Shown here one piece after another: positions 1 to 15,000 of a stretch of 64,000 nucleotides of DNA (positions within the stretch are counted from its first letter, which is position 1; each line of letters starts with the position of its first letter). The translations under genes and the position numbers were made by a program. The notes below the pieces were generated by a model. The model saw only the letters and a list, made by a program, of their open reading frames with translations, made no database searches and was not told the DNA's origin. Source of the DNA: Prochilodus magdalenae (Eukaryota > Chordata > Actinopteri > Characiformes > Prochilodontidae); assembly GCA_024036415.1 (NCBI GenBank), contig JAMWET010003379.1:62001-126000 (forward strand). Direction: 5' to 3'.

Positions 1-27
1 TAAGACCTTGCTCTTGTTTTTTCACAG

Positions 28-64
28 AACGAGCTTTGGATCTGTATCAATTCTACATTACCTG
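28..64 (+). CDS. reck: reck exon, first in window (N-terminal knot, ELWICINSTLP)
   Basis: It is preceded by a pyrimidine-rich tract ending TTTTTTCACAG and followed by GGTAAGAT. It encodes NELWICINSTLP with a likely N-glycosylation site (NST), and ends one base into a glycine codon. It matches the end of the first knot motif of RECK. By comparison with the 21-exon human gene, about three exons lie upstream. Confidence 0.92.
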
Positions 65-3000
65 GTAAGATATACAGCCACAGCTCCTCACAGGGATATG
101 TAGGGGTGTTAGCTAAGCCCACCTGTGTTTCCGCCTGTGTACTAGTCTTAAAAGAATAAGAGAGGCTTAAGACTGTCTGAGGACCTAATGCCTCCCAGAT
201 GCAAAAATATCATAGCTCATATCCATCAACCCTCATCTAACAATGCCCGTTAAAGTACTGGTCCAGATCTTTGAGGTTCACCATGAAAGGAGTCAGAACT
301 GAACCCAGTATATTAAAAACATGTTGGGTAAAATGTTTGTTGAGATTGATGGTTTGGTGATGATGGTGCTGCTGAGGTCCATAAGTAATGTGCATGTATT
401 ATTGCACTCCACGAAATCCTGCAGCGTGCTGTTTGAATGGATCTGGATGGATTCTAGATGAAAGACAGACGAGTCAGTTCTGCCGGCTTTCTGAGTATGT
501 ATCCTTGATTGTTTTTAGGAGCATCGAGGAAATCTGATGGATGGGTTGGATTGGGCTGCTGCGAGCTGGCCATCTCGGCAGAGTGCCGCAGGGAATGCAA
601 ACAGGTAAATAGGTCTTTCCTGAAATTATGCTGACTTACTGTTTCTAACTGAAAAACTAAAATGACAAACACTTTTTTAAAAATGTTTTAGACATATTGC
701 AGAATACAGAGTTTTTAAAAATATAATATATGCTGCAAGCATACAGCAAAGTGTCAAAATATTACACTTCACAGTAAATTTAATGAGGAAAAGTAGTGGT
801 TTCTGCACTGGCAAGTCAATGCAGGTAAAACGCTGTATTTGATTTCTCAGTAACTCCAAAGTAATTTCCTGAAATGAAAATAAAAAATTAGTACAGTTTT
901 TAAAATACTCACTTTCCAACAATAAGCTTTTCATTTTAATTAGTATGATTTATGCAAAAAAAAAACATGTACATTATATAATGTTCTGTAAATAGACTGT
1001 TGTATTTATATCATCTGTTGTGTTTCTCTGCAGTTTTGTCTATTGCCATTATAAAACATCTCTGGCATATAAATATATTTTTGTCTCGTTTTTCCAGGCA
1101 TCTTCTAGAAACGATATCATAAAAGTATGCAAAAAAGACACAGAGGTGAGTTTGTGGAACACCACATCATACAGAATTACAGGAAGAATGAAAACCTCAG
1201 TCTTTGCAAGGCTCAATCAAAGTAATTTGTAGTAATGCACAGCCATAAGCAGAAAGTGGGAGCTTTCATTATAGCAGTATATACCAGCAAGTGTAACAGA
1301 CACTAACCTATAATAGAGATAGAAGGGGGGCGGTAAATATTTCAAAGTAAATCAGATATTTTATGGCTCAGATTCATACTTTGATGCATATACAGTTACA
1401 AAAAAGCCTTTCTAGGTCAAAGCATGAGCAGACTCGCTTCTGATAAACACAGAACGCTTCTAGTTCTATTATAGCTTTGTCGGTATATGTTTATTTTTAT
1501 GTTGATTTTGAGATTAAGATAAAAACCCTACACTAAGCTCGTATCAAATGATCAGCTCACAGTGTTCGTGACTGTTACTGATGTTATATTTCTTTTGTTG
1601 ACTTGAAGGTAGGGTTCAGCTATACATCAGAGCCGATACTGAGCGTTTTTTAGATTGTCTGAATTGGCACTTAAACTTGCTTTACTGCAGATAAAATTTT
1701 TGATATGTATGTACATATTTGATGCTACCATGATAAAAAACTTCTGGAGTCTGGCCCAATGTCCCGTCTGCATTGTTTATTGGAATGTGTGCAACTAACA
1801 AGCACTTCTGTAAAATTGGACCATGTGTTTAGTAACTCCAATCTAGTGTGCTTTTTTTGGTGTGACTCATGTATGCTCTTCGAACCCTGCATAAAGATGA
1901 CAATTGCTTGCTGTATCAGACAGCCGAAGCCTGCTTCTTCCACCTAGACTAATGGGGTTGTTTCCCTCAATCCAGGCACCACAGACTACATCTTAAACCT
2001 TCAACACATCAAACTACTGATCATTATACATGTTAGGTTTTTACAAAGTAGGACAGTTTTTACCACATGACTGGTCAGGTGTTTAGTGTAATATTTTTAC
2101 CACTCTATGTGTTGTAGTGTAGGCTTTAATCAAGATTTATTTTATTTATTTTTCTGGTCTGTATTTAGGCTTTGTACAGTGTTTAGTCTATATCTAAGTG
2201 TCTAGGCTTTCTTGCTTGCAGCTTTGTCCTAAAAAGGCAGACTCCACTCTGTGTGTGCACTTCTAATATTGTTAGTGATCTTGTTATGTATTCGTTTTGT
2301 ATAAAGTAATACAATTTTAATACATTTGTTTATGTTTTATTTCAAGTTTTCAAACCCCCATTTTTCTTACTAAAATCAATATTAAATGTTGTTAGGAGCT
2401 CAAAGCATTTAATTCATAGTAATGTTCTAATATTCATGTACCACAACATTTTCATACCACAAACATCAAATTTATAGTGAGTGAATATCAGTTTTTCTGA
2501 TGACCAATAATTGGTATCACTACTGACCGTAAAGAAGACACATCTGTCAACCCCAATGTGAGGGGTTATTACAGCAGTATCCGAAATGTAATATTTGCCT
2601 TTATTGCTGTGTCAAGCAATACAAAAGCATGACTTGTTGCTCTCCTTGTGAGGTAATTTCCTGTTAGCTGAATTCTGGAGAAAGTAATATCCGTGTTCTG
2701 ACTGGGTATGACATATACAAATCATGTTCCAATATAGCTGGGATTTTATTGTGTAGGCAAAAAATGTTAAGTAAACATAAATAAAATAAAGGAAGTCTTA
2801 ATATTTTTCATCAAAGTACCCAACCTAGCACGCAGCCTAGTGCCGTTGTGTGCTTAACTTTTTTTCCCTTCTCTCCCCCCGCCTTTAATCTCCTTCGTCC
2901 AAACAAACAAACAAACCAGCAGGCATAATGTTTGGTTTGGAGCGGACTCCCCCCAGCTTTAAGGCCTGGGCTGCTTTCATCTTGCGCCCTCCACTTTACG

Positions 3001-6000
3001 AGGAGTCTCAGTCCGAGCCAAAGCACGCAACAATGTTGGCTAACCTTTATGAAGCTCTGACAGGAATCTCAAGATTTTTCACTCGGAGGGGATTTCAAAG
3101 TAAGGTGCTGACGAGCAGGCAGGGCACACATGCTGTAAGGCCAGAGTGATCATGGTACAGTACTTGAAGACAGCTACTAGGAAGAAGAATCTTACAGTTG
3201 CTGTTCTTCTATTAGCCAACTATTGCCTGGAGCATAAAGAAAGAGCACTGATTTAATGCTGTAAACCAGTGAGAACTGGGCCAAACTTTTATTACGCACT
3301 TCTATGACTTAAGAATAATTGAGTCTGTGATTTTAAGAAGTTTAATTGTTATACATCTATACAGAATAATGCAAGGGGAGGTTGACATGTCTTAAGAAGT
3401 AGTAAGGGAGGTGCTGTTTGAAGAAACATGTAAAGGAATTCTTTTTACAGTCAGCATAGTTGTCTGTATTTGGCTATCTGTATTTAACATGCTTTCCTTT
3501 CTTCTCCTGCAGAAACCGCTCTACAACTGTATCACCAAAAATGAAAGTAAGCCCGTTAAAAAAAACACAGAAACACCACAGACAAAAGCATCACTATCAA
3601 ATGCTGGCACCACTATCGTTATCAGTCAGGTGTACTTCTGGGTAAAGCATGTGAAAAACAGGTGATCTCTGTGATTTTGACCAGGAAATGAATGTTGTAG
3701 CCAGAGAACTGGTTTAAGAATTTATTAACTGTCCATCCACAACAGAGCTTACTCTGACTGGTGCAATAAAGATAGAGCTTCCCATCAGCTAGTGCTCTGC
3801 AAATGTATTGTTGATGAAAGAGGTCAATGATTAGACAGGTTTGACCTGACAGAAAAACTATGATAACTCACCTTAACCACTGTACAATTGCAGCGAGCAA
3901 AAACAGCAAATCAGAACGTACAACCTTGAGTCAGATAGGCTGCAACATCTGAAGACATTGGGTTGCAGTTCTTTCAAGCAAGAACAGAAAGCTTTTCTTT
4001 TGTGGACACAGGCTCACTAAGACTTGACAGTTGAAGTGAGATGGAAGAATGTTGGTCTGTGGGATCTCAGTTTGTGCTGAGGGACACTTAGAGTAGGATC
4101 AGGTTTTGGCACCAAGAGCATGAATCCTTGGACTGAACCTGCCCTGAGGCTGGTGGAGGTGGTGCAATGGCTTGTAGAATGTTTTCCTCGCACCCTTTGG
4201 GCCTGTTAATACCAATCATTGCTTGAATACCACAACCTATTTGAATATGTTTGCCACACCAAGTTGTTAACCATGTGAGTTTAATTTTCTTCTATGGCCT
4301 TCCCAGTCACTGGATCAGAATCCAATAGAACCAAATGTTAGGATATGGTAAATCTGGACATTGGCAGCATGAAGGTGCACCTAAAAAATCTGCCGAAAAT
4401 GCCAGTTGCAATCATGTCAGCATGACCAAAATCTCAAAAAAATGTTTCCAACATCTTGTGGAATCCATGCCTCAAAAAAGGCGAAACGAGGTCAGTATTA
4501 GTACATGTGAAAAAGAAAAGAGACATTCTGCTTGGAAAGTCATGTTTACATGCCTGCGAGGCAGGTTCATGACCCCCATCTTGCTGAAATTTTGCCTGCC
4601 GTTGAGCTGACCAGTGAATGAAATGCTTATTTGTGTTCATATGTGAGAGTGCTGCCCTGTGGACACTGTCAGTCACGGTATGAATTTCCTGTCCAGACTT
4701 CGGACAGACAGACACATGGCCCTGTGTATAGTGACACATAACCTGCAGTTCAAGTGACCCAAGGGGCACACAACAGGCCTGTTTCTTTTGCCATATGCCA
4801 CATGTTTTTTTGTAGACATGTTTCTGCAAAGCATTTGAGTAGTGTTGTTAAATTATTAATGAGGAAATCTTATAATTATTTGATTAATAATTGAGGGTGC
4901 AGGGTTAACACATGCAAAGTATATTACTGAACAACAATGAACTTTAAAAAGACATTAAACAAAAGAACACTGAGACAAAAGATGCATAAAATGGTTGCGT
5001 CAGTAGCTCAATAGAGAGATTGTTAGGAGAATTTCATATATGCTCTACCTTAAATTAGCACAATTAATATACATTTTTCAAACCATGAACTGACATTTTA
5101 ATTTTGCCTTATGTTATTCTGTGGTGTCTCAGTAAATTTAAAGTGAGGATATGTGACCTAATAACAGTGAACATGAGATCCAGCAGTTTACTACACTATG
5201 TTTGGAGTTAAAAAAAAATACTGTTCTGCTTTTCTTTAGAAAAAAGAAATATTTGCCAGTCTATTACATCCCTGATTAATTTACTTTGTTTGTATATAAT
5301 CACAGCCCCATGTGTCTTTGAGAATTACAAGAACTCAATGGTCTCTGCTTTGTTTCTGCATTCTCCAAGTGGGCTCCGTTTGCTGCAGCTATGTAGGGAG
5401 ACACACAACCTGCCGTGAATACTGCCAGGCCATCTTCCGCACGGACTCCTCACCCACTGTCTCTCAAATCAACGCCGTCAAGCAGTACTGCAAGGACATC
5501 AGCCCACAGCTTATCAGCTGTGTGGCTAACTACACCAAATCTTATCCAACCAGGAGTCCCATCGACAGTGAGCATACCTCCTCCTTTAATACCATACTGC
5601 TATTACTCTTAATTTAAACCTACTTGGTCCTGAGTGGAACCATACATGGAATTCAGTACTAGTCTTAGTATATCTCTGTGACAACGTAACACTGAAAGAG
5701 TCATTTTCCAGTTTATAAGTGTTTTCCTCATTACCCGTTATTAGCACAATGACATGTAGGTCTGGAAAGGGTAGAATGTTAAAAACAGGTACGGCACATC
5801 AGTATACCCCTTGTTTGGATCATTGTAAAGGGGCAGCAAATTGAACAACTTACTTGGAAGTGGGCCAAGACCCGAAAGCAGAAAAAAGCAGTAAAGTGTG
5901 TCTGTCCAGGGTAACTCCCGTATGGAAAACGGGAAGCCCTGCTCTGTACCAGTAGAGTTCTAGGCATTTCTGGTGTTCTTTTTTCTAACTATATCTGCAT

Positions 6001-9000
6001 GTGCTGCTTTAGGTCTGTACTGTTGTGACCGTGCAGAGGAGGCGCATTGTCAGACCGCATGTAAACGCATCCTGCGCACCATGACCACAGAGAACGAGAT
6101 AATGGAGGGACTCATTGCTGAGTGTGGCAGTCAACCCCTCCCTCAGGACCCCCTGTGGCAGTGCTTCCTGGGTAGTGTTCACCTTCCCACCAAAAGCAAA
6201 CCAGAAACCTTACCTTCAGCCAAGATGGACTGCGCCAAGCTCCACTGCTGCTCCAAAGCTAATACGTCGCTGTGCAGGTCAGTTCACAGTCACTTAGTGC
6301 CGGTAGGGGCTCTTGAAGTTTGGGAGAAACAAGTGAATCTTTTAGCTATTCTGGCTGCAAAGCCAGGGCAGGACATGAAATGAAAAAAGAGTGGCTTCTG
6401 GGAAAAAGTAGGTGATTCACTGTCAGCGATCAACAGACAACTAAAGCAAGCATATTTCATTGGGTTACCTACGACAAAACCTTTTCATAATTTTGATCGA
6501 TGTGATGAACACTGTATTAATGAATTTAATGTCCTAGGCTCGTTTTACAAATTTGGACACTTTGGCTGCTTGCATGTGTGACTTTCAACACATTCAGGGT
6601 TATTATTTATTTCATCAAATTTATAATAAAAGGTGACTAAAATGTTGAAGCATATTGCTAAGCATGTATTAGCTTGCTTAAAATCCTGGATTTGTTTAGG
6701 TGATACAGTTTATTTATAAGCAAATAAAAGTCTGTACATTTGCAGAAATGTGATAGCATGTTATTTAAGAATAATCATATTATTATTATGGGCCTGTATC
6801 TTGGAAAATCATATTTATTGTATTATGTAACCACTGTTAAATATTTAAAATGTGTCATTTAATTCACAGTCCATTTGATCCTAATATGGGATTGAGGGCA
6901 CAAATACAGCCCATTTTGAATGTACTGTTTTTTGAAAAAACAATGCATTTGTATATATACATCTATCAGGCCTGTGGCAGTTCAGCCCTGCCCATTCATA
7001 ATGATATTATAAGGAGTAATTGAGTCATTACTGAATTCTAAATGATGCATTTTATAGAGCAGCCAATCAGAAGGAGCTCTTTTACATACTTCTGTGTATT
7101 GCAAGGCAGTTCATTTACTCTCTCTCCTCCAGGGACATGTGCCAGGAGATCAGCACTAACTGGGGCACTCAGACATGGCAGGAGTTTGACCAGCTGTGTG
7201 AGTACAACCACGTTGAGACTGACCTCATCACCTGTTTGGCAGATGTAAGGGAACCATGCCAGCTGGGCTGCAAGGATCTCACCTACTGCACCAATTTCAA
7301 TAACAGGTAACAGAACAGAGCTGTCAGTATGGTGGAACATAGTGTAGCCACAGCACTGCATTGTTATGTGGTTTATACTTTCAACTAACTTTCATACCAA
7401 AAATGATAAACAGCTGCCATTCAGCCACTGCGCTGCAGAAGTAAAGCCCAGACACAATATTGTGACTAATGTATCTTACGTATAACCCTTTGGCTATTAT
7501 ATACAAAACACTTATATGTAAAATGCTTCTGGTAAAAATGTCTATGTTCAATGTGTGACATGAATTCAATGTGGCTCTTTCCACACATTTAAATGATTTG
7601 GATGCTTACATGTATGACTTTTGACACATTCAGGGTTTATAGTTATATGGAACAGTTATATGCAAAATGCCTCTGTGAAAAATACCTATGTTAAAACATT
7701 CTGCACAGAGAACACACTTCTGCATGAGAACACACTTCTACATGAAATAAAACATAAAGTGTACGAAAGTTAAGCACATTTTATTTACTGTGTTTATTTT
7801 TTTATGGTAGTTGTACGGTAGTTTGCTAGAAAGTACATACAAACTGGTTGATAAAATTAGCAGAAAATTATATAGTTATATGTTTTCTCTCCGGGGAATG
7901 TGTTGACTTACTTTCACTTAGAAAATCTTCAGAACTCGTCATTTGCATATGATTGTATTGGTCAGACATTATTATGCAATAGCCAGTGTCTAAGTGTACT
8001 GGCTGACCTGTTAATTGTCTATATACACTATATTTAGAAAATATGCATTACACCATTGTCTAATGACAATGGTGCAGAGGTAAAGTTCAAATATGTAGTG
8101 TGACCGTATATTTAAGAATGTCATGTTCCACAGACCGATAAATGTGCTTAGCCATTTGCCTGGCATTCCATGGCCTGTCTGTTGCCAGCCAAATTTTGCT
8201 CTTTGTTTCAAAATAGTAATAAAGTAAGCAAGTCTGGTTTGATTTATTATGGTAGGAGTGGTTCAGCATTGCTTTAGGGTCGGTAAGGCATAGAGCAGCT
8301 ATATTCCACCCATGCTAAATCGTTTGTGGGTTCACATGCACTCCCTTTCACCAAGCACACCATTCCCAGTGGGTCTGTCCAACAGTTTGAGGTCAACCAT
8401 GTAAAACAATGACAATGAAGTTGCAGCTATGTCTTTATAATCATGGTTTAAGGATGAAATGTTGTGTCAGACTTTCTTCACATGTAGCTGGGTGAAAGAG
8501 GAGCACTCAAGGCCATTTATGAGGCCATATTGTCTGTGACATAGTGATCTTTCGTGGCTAGTAGTGATGGATTCTCATGCTCAGAGATACAGAATAAGTG
8601 TGCAAAGGAGAAACTAAGTAAAACACACTAACCATTTTACGGTGTTTACTTTAGACCTAAGTACAGTTTGATCCAGCACTCCATGGATCACACATGACTA
8701 TGTTATTTATTATACAATACAATGTGCATTACTACACAAAACTTTGTCAAGTTTAGTCCAGTTTTAAACAATGTGCTTAGATACCAAAGAGTTTTTCCAC
8801 AGTACTGTATAACATAATACCTTACAATCAATTTTTCTCCCAAATTTCTTTTTTTAAATATAGTGTATATAGTGTTACTTTTCATAAGCACACTTACTGG
8901 AAATATGATGATTAAAGGGGTCTTTGAATGGAAACCAGTACAGAAAACAGTACAGACAAATCATATACTGTGAACCTTAATGCTGTTGTCTCTTCATTTA

Positions 9001-12000
9001 AATACAAATCACACATTTGGAAGAGCTGTTTTCAAAATCCTACACTGTTACACTATTACATAACAGTCCTGGCTCCACCCACAGTGACCCTGCTAAAAGT
9101 TTCCTTTTTACTGTTTATTTTTTATTTTATATCTTATGTCTGTGTCTCAGTCAGAGCAGAGCTTATCAAAATATTCATGAGGGCACCATACAAGGCAAAA
9201 CTAGCTTGTTTTATTCTGGGGCCAAGCCATAGGGTGTAATTCCCATCTGTCCATTTTTTTTTACCCAGACTAAAGTGACATACCATATATGTAGAGGTCA
9301 AAGAGCAATTTGAAAGGCTGAAAAATGCATGCTATGACATGTTTAATAACATGTGGATAGTGCTACCCATGGAGGCGCATCACATTAAGTTGCTGAGATA
9401 TCATGTTTAGTAACGGAGGAGGAATTTGATGCATTATGAGGTATTCTGAGTATTGTTTGGACTGGACGAGGAGGATGAATCTCCACTTAGATGATGGCAC
9501 CCTTGCCTCTATGGCGGGATTGAAAGGTCAGGCAAACAAACCCTGGCTTTGATTTCCTTTGAAGGATTCTTAGGGAAGACTGCAGTGGTGGGCACCCCTG
9601 CAGATTTCAAAAGCTGTTGCGCCCTGCTCTGCGGGTGACTTGGCGCTGGTGCAGAACACAAACAGAGCACAAAGTGTTGGGGACAAATGTGGTGTGGAGT
9701 GTTAGGGACACCCGCAGTGCTGTATGCTGTTTGGGCCACCCTGCGGATTGCACCACAGCACCAATAAACCCACCCTGACCGTTTAATGATGGAGGGGAAA
9801 AAGCATGCAAATGCCACCCACTAGGATATACATCTCCTCTAGCACTGTATGAGGATGCCACTCTGGCACAATCCATAACATCAGGAAATAGACTCAGCCG
9901 GAAATTTAGATGCAAAAGGGTGGGGGATAATGTGATGATAATTTGTGGTCATTTTAGTGACTGATCGTAATGTTTTATTGCAGAATTGTCCTTCATTTTA
10001 TAGATTTTGTAAGTTCAGTGCAAACTGTTTACACTTTGAAGTTTGATAAGGCTTTTATCTGCTTTTGGAACAAAAATGACAGTAAGGGAACCATTTTGGA
10101 AGGAATTAGAGCCTTTCTCTGGGGAACTCCCAACCACGGTGTCATTTTCTTGCATTCTCTCACCATAATGAGTTTGTGCCCCACCCTTCAGTGGTTAAAG
10201 AAAAAACGTTGTGGGGTCAAGAAACATAGTAAACAAACCATTCTTTGACCAGGGGTTAGCCTCCGACCGCACTCAAAAACCTCAATCTAGAAGATCAGTC
10301 CACAGCGGCACCAGCCTAGCCCTCCATTGCCTACATGAAAAGAGCCTGCTGTGGTGAATCATTAAAGAAAAGGAGGCTCCCTCTGCTGCAGGTTTCCTCC
10401 GGAAGTCTCCTTTCACCAGCGTGGAGTGTTGTGCGGTCTGGGGGCATGTTCCAGCCCCGATGAGTGCCAGTAAACAGTGGCCGTCTGGAGTGGAATATCA
10501 GCAGCGTCCATATGCTGAAGATAGAAAGCAATGGTTTACAAACATGCTTTGAATTACACTGCCTGTCAAAAATATGTGGACGCCTAGCTTTTCAAAAATG
10601 TTTTAACACAAATAAGTCTTCCCCCTAAAAGCCTAACATGCAATGCAAAATACATTGATTTGAGTTAGCAGGCAAAATGCTGCAAGAAGTTGCATTTTTC
10701 AGGTTTATATGAGGAGGTTAGATATAAAACTCTCATTAAAAGACCCCTAGAAATGGGGTGAGGCAAAAGTAATATAAAATGGGGCTGCGACACGGATCGT
10801 GAGAAGCAGAAAATGCAACAACTTAACTACTTAATGGTTGTTTTGACTGGAAATTAAATAAACGAAGGGTGAGTTTTGCCCAGAATTTTATAAAAGACTA
10901 AGTGGGTTTCTTAAAACTATCCTATAATTGTAAGGGTTTGGGACAAAATTTTGTTTTTGCTTGAGAATAGTGCCAAAGCCCACACATTTTATCTCCTTAT
11001 TATGACGTCAGCCCTCATCTGTTTTCTATTAAATTGCTGTGATTGTTTGTGGAAAAAAATGTGCCAATTAAAATCATAAAATGTTTTTAACACATTCCAT
11101 CAATGTTCCTGTCTGGAATTATATTCCTATATCTTCAGGCCTACTGAGCTCTTCCGGAGCTGCAACATCCAGTCAGACCAGGGCGCCCTGAATGACATCA
11201 AACTGTGGTCCAATGGAACCATCCGAATGCCTCTGATGAACATTCCTGTTCTGGATATCAGAAAGTGTCGGCCGGAGATGTGGAAGGCTGTGGCCTGTGT
11301 TCTGCAGATCAAACCCTGCTACAGCAAATCAAGAGGCAGCGTCATCTGCAAGTGCGTATTTTATCATTTTCAGCTCTGCAGCGGTGTGTTCTTAAGCTTA
11401 GTGTTTTATTTTGGCTGTAGCCATGGTGAGGTCAGGGAGATTTAGTGTGAGTACACATTTCATTAAGAAAAGATGCTGTTTATTAGGGAAACAAGCAGGT
11501 ATACAAATTCAAAGAAAAGGTCAGTGTTTAGCCAGCAAACTTCTGTCTTTAGTATTCATAACAAGAGCATATGGGAGTTCCTTCCAGCATACTGATTCAC
11601 CTAATCTGTTCTCTATTACCTTGCAATTGTACCTATGGACAAAATACCTCTAAAAACTTTACAATGGGTCGTAAAGTATTTGTAAAACTCAAACTAGACA
11701 ACAACATTTCCAGAAGAAGAATTGCACTGAAGCTACCATCAGCTACCATGTCAAGTGAGTTAGCAGCCAGCCAACCTGAGACCTATATCCCCCAACACAT
11801 ACTGTTTAGAGCTTACGGCTTTTAAAAACCTTACAATTGCAGACGAAATACTGTGTCTGTCTGGTGCTAGCTTGTTTTAAAATAATAATAAAACAGATTG
11901 AAAGTAATGAAAACTAGAATAAAAAAAGATATTACTACATTATTTGTCCTATATGAAACATTATGGCATTTATGATTTATATTCTCTCTGGGGGAATAAT

Positions 12001-15000
12001 TGTTGCTCAGCTTTTCCTTTTGTTTTGTGGCTGTTATGCTGTCAAACAAGATGTAAGTGATGATTGTGCCAAACAAGATCACATGCACAGCAATAGCTTT
12101 TAATCAAAATCAAATCATAATACAATATCTCCTCCTGCAGTTTTCAAATTTTTGCACAGAAATGCACAGCCTATTTCAATGACCTGACAGGGAGAAATAG
12201 TTTATTAGAAAATGACAAAATGCTTTTGTTATCAGTGGCCATAACTTGAGTGTTGGGGGTTATTGCTGTGCATTGTTTTCACAGGAACAGGATTAGTTCA
12301 TCCAGGTTTTTATGAAATGAAAACGGCAAGGTTTCCATATGTTCTGTAATAACTCACTACGTATGATTTGGTAACCAGGCTGTCTCCACATGGCGCGACT
12401 GATAGTGTTGTGGTTTGGTTGTTTGAGCATCAGGCGTGAGTGAGTCATTCCCCGGTTAATCTTTTAGGCTTAGAGGTTGTTTGATCTGAGTTGCTTTGCT
12501 GTTAACAGTTCAGCATACCATCAGGAAATTAAAATCATTGTGGAACAGAAATGCATTTAGAAGCTGACAGCTGCCACCTTGGCTGATGCGTGCTGCGGAG
12601 AGATATTCCACCTGACAGTTTCCTTCACACACAAGCGCATCACTCACTGTTCTGTTTGCATTTATCGCACCTGTATTTACACTTCCAGCAAAAGCTTGTC
12701 TGGTTGGCGATCGGTGGGCGCTCCAGTATTGTGAGGATTAGCCGTGCTCACGCAACTCCTCTGGAGAATGTTGTGGAATTATGTCTGTGTTCTCTTTGAC
12801 AAGAAACACCTTGACTCTAGCAGCTTGGGACAAAGGCCTGTGCCAGTGAGTGATGACAGGGCGTGACCTCATACACATCTATCAGCATCTCTTCTCCATG
12901 CGTCTTGTCGCAGCATGCCCCTCGCCGTGTGCATGCTTGGAATAGGCACATAACAATTTATTCAGGATGTTGTGGACAGTCACGTATTCTCTACTCTTGC
13001 TAAGTTTTATTGAAGGCTTTTCCCTGGAAGCGGCTATGCTTTGTTACATTGTACTTTTCAGTGTATTTCAGTTTTTGGACATCTACAGTTTTTCTTTGAT
13101 GGCAAATTACTCAAATTTTAGACTAAGGAAGAATGAGCACAGAAATTATTATATTTTTGCCAATAGGCCTGTAACATTAGTGTAGGATGCACTGAGCAAT
13201 GTTTGTTATAAATACAGTTGTTTAGTCTAACTCAACAATAAACATCTGAGCTATCAGAGGGGTGGCAGTTGTAGCAAAAAAAAAATCTTTGTTGTAAACA
13301 ATATGCGTCAAAGCAGTTAGTAGTGCTGGGGCAGTTGTGAGCTGGAGTTTAGGGAACCAACCTTGTGACTGGGGGGTCGCTGGTTCGATTCCCTGAACCA
13401 GCAGTGTTCGTTTCACTTTATGGATAAATGAAATGCCTCTGCCTGCAGCTCAAATGGCAAAAAATGATGCTTAACTCTACTCAGAGAATAATTGGCCTCA
13501 TTCATTTTAGCAATTTATTTCTGCCGTCCACTTGAAAAACAGCCATCCAGGCCATTTTTACATGACCATTTTCCCACTTCTCTTTTTTTATTTTTTTTAT
13601 TTCACAAATTGTTTTTGTTACTAGGCTCCTAAGGTTGATATATGTAAATAAACTAGTAAACATTAAGGGGCAAGAAGGAAAATATATTGCTGCTGTCAGT
13701 GAAAAAAAGCACATCCAATGGAAGCAGATTTTATTTCAAGTCATTTCATACCTTCTGTGGGTCCATTCATCATGAAACGTGCAGGCAATGTAAACATTGT
13801 GTGAAGAACCGTAAAACAACCAAAATGAAGTTACGAGATTTTACTCTGACAGAAGCGATATTTAAATGCAGTAGATTTTGTGAGATTACAAAACACTGAA
13901 TTGTAAAAGGCCTGCTTGTAACACTGTTCATGTGTATTTTCAGGATTCAGTGAAAGGGGCTCCAAAAACATACTGTCATAATCTAAACAAGGTTCTTTTG
14001 CTTTCATTATAATTAAGCATGTAGCTCAGCATTCTTGAAGTAGTTGCAGTTTGCTCAGAAAAGCATGTTATGATATAATGTGATGTCATTTATTGCAGTA
14101 ACCATAAATATCAGTTTATTGCCCATCACTAATTTATAGAGCACCTGCCTCACACCCAAGGGCGTTTTACGGTTGGGTTGCCAATATCAATATACACAAT
14201 CTTTCCAGATTATAATAAGCTCTTTTTGCTGTTTCTCCCGCAGGCTTGGGGGAATTTTTACTGCCACCATCAACCTTCTGCTTATTCGTTAGAACAATTA
14301 GAACAGTGGACTGGGATGTGCATGCTTAATCAGAGACCCAGTTAGCAGTAGGAAATGAAAAGTCTGAACACTGATGGTTCATATGTTGTAGACACCTACT
14401 CATTAAATATTTCTTCTGAAAGCATTTTATGCCCTTCTTGTCAAAGCTTGACAAGCATATGTGGCTGCTCCAGAGTGTCCTGTTCTACTGGCAAAGTTAT
14501 TTTATGGAATTTTTTCTTATTATAGCTGCAAAATCATGTTGGCAAATGGGTTTATATTTGTTCAATAATAATTTTTAAAATAACTCATTTTTCATTTGTA
14601 GATTCCGTGAAAAGTCAGCAATTTATTCCAACATCCATCCTACCTAGCATGCTTATATCATTACTACACTGTAGTAAATCAGTTTTGAAGGTCTAATTAT
14701 GTTTTTTAATGTTCATTTACCCCAGATATGCTGATTTAGTCTCTCAAACTTCTCTTTTAATCCCTAGTCCCTTCTATTTTTTATGTCAATGGTGTTAAAA
14801 TTTCCACCAGCTTCTTGCTCAAATTTCCCCATTCTACCCTAAATGGTGCTACGGTTGCATTCTATCACCGTGAAGCATTATAATAACTCATGCCCCATTT
14901 AAGAGGCCACCTAGTGTCATAGTTTTAATAAGGATAATAAATAATAATTGTACATAGATTATGTTTTGTGCACGAAGGTACTGATAACTGTGCTATCATA

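Noticed and set aside
4335..4829. Overlapping open frames of 91 and 131 residues on opposite strands
   Set aside because: They lie in a reck intron, show no domain or splice support and overlap each other, as expected for chance.
10558..10600. CACTGCCTGTCAAAAATATGTGG, like the end of some Tc1/mariner elements
   Set aside because: I found no matching inverted end or transposase nearby, so the call would rest on one short word.
13315..13405. tRNA gene suggested by a perfect B box
   Set aside because: No acceptor stem or A box in proper position, so it is a SINE remnant rather than a tRNA.
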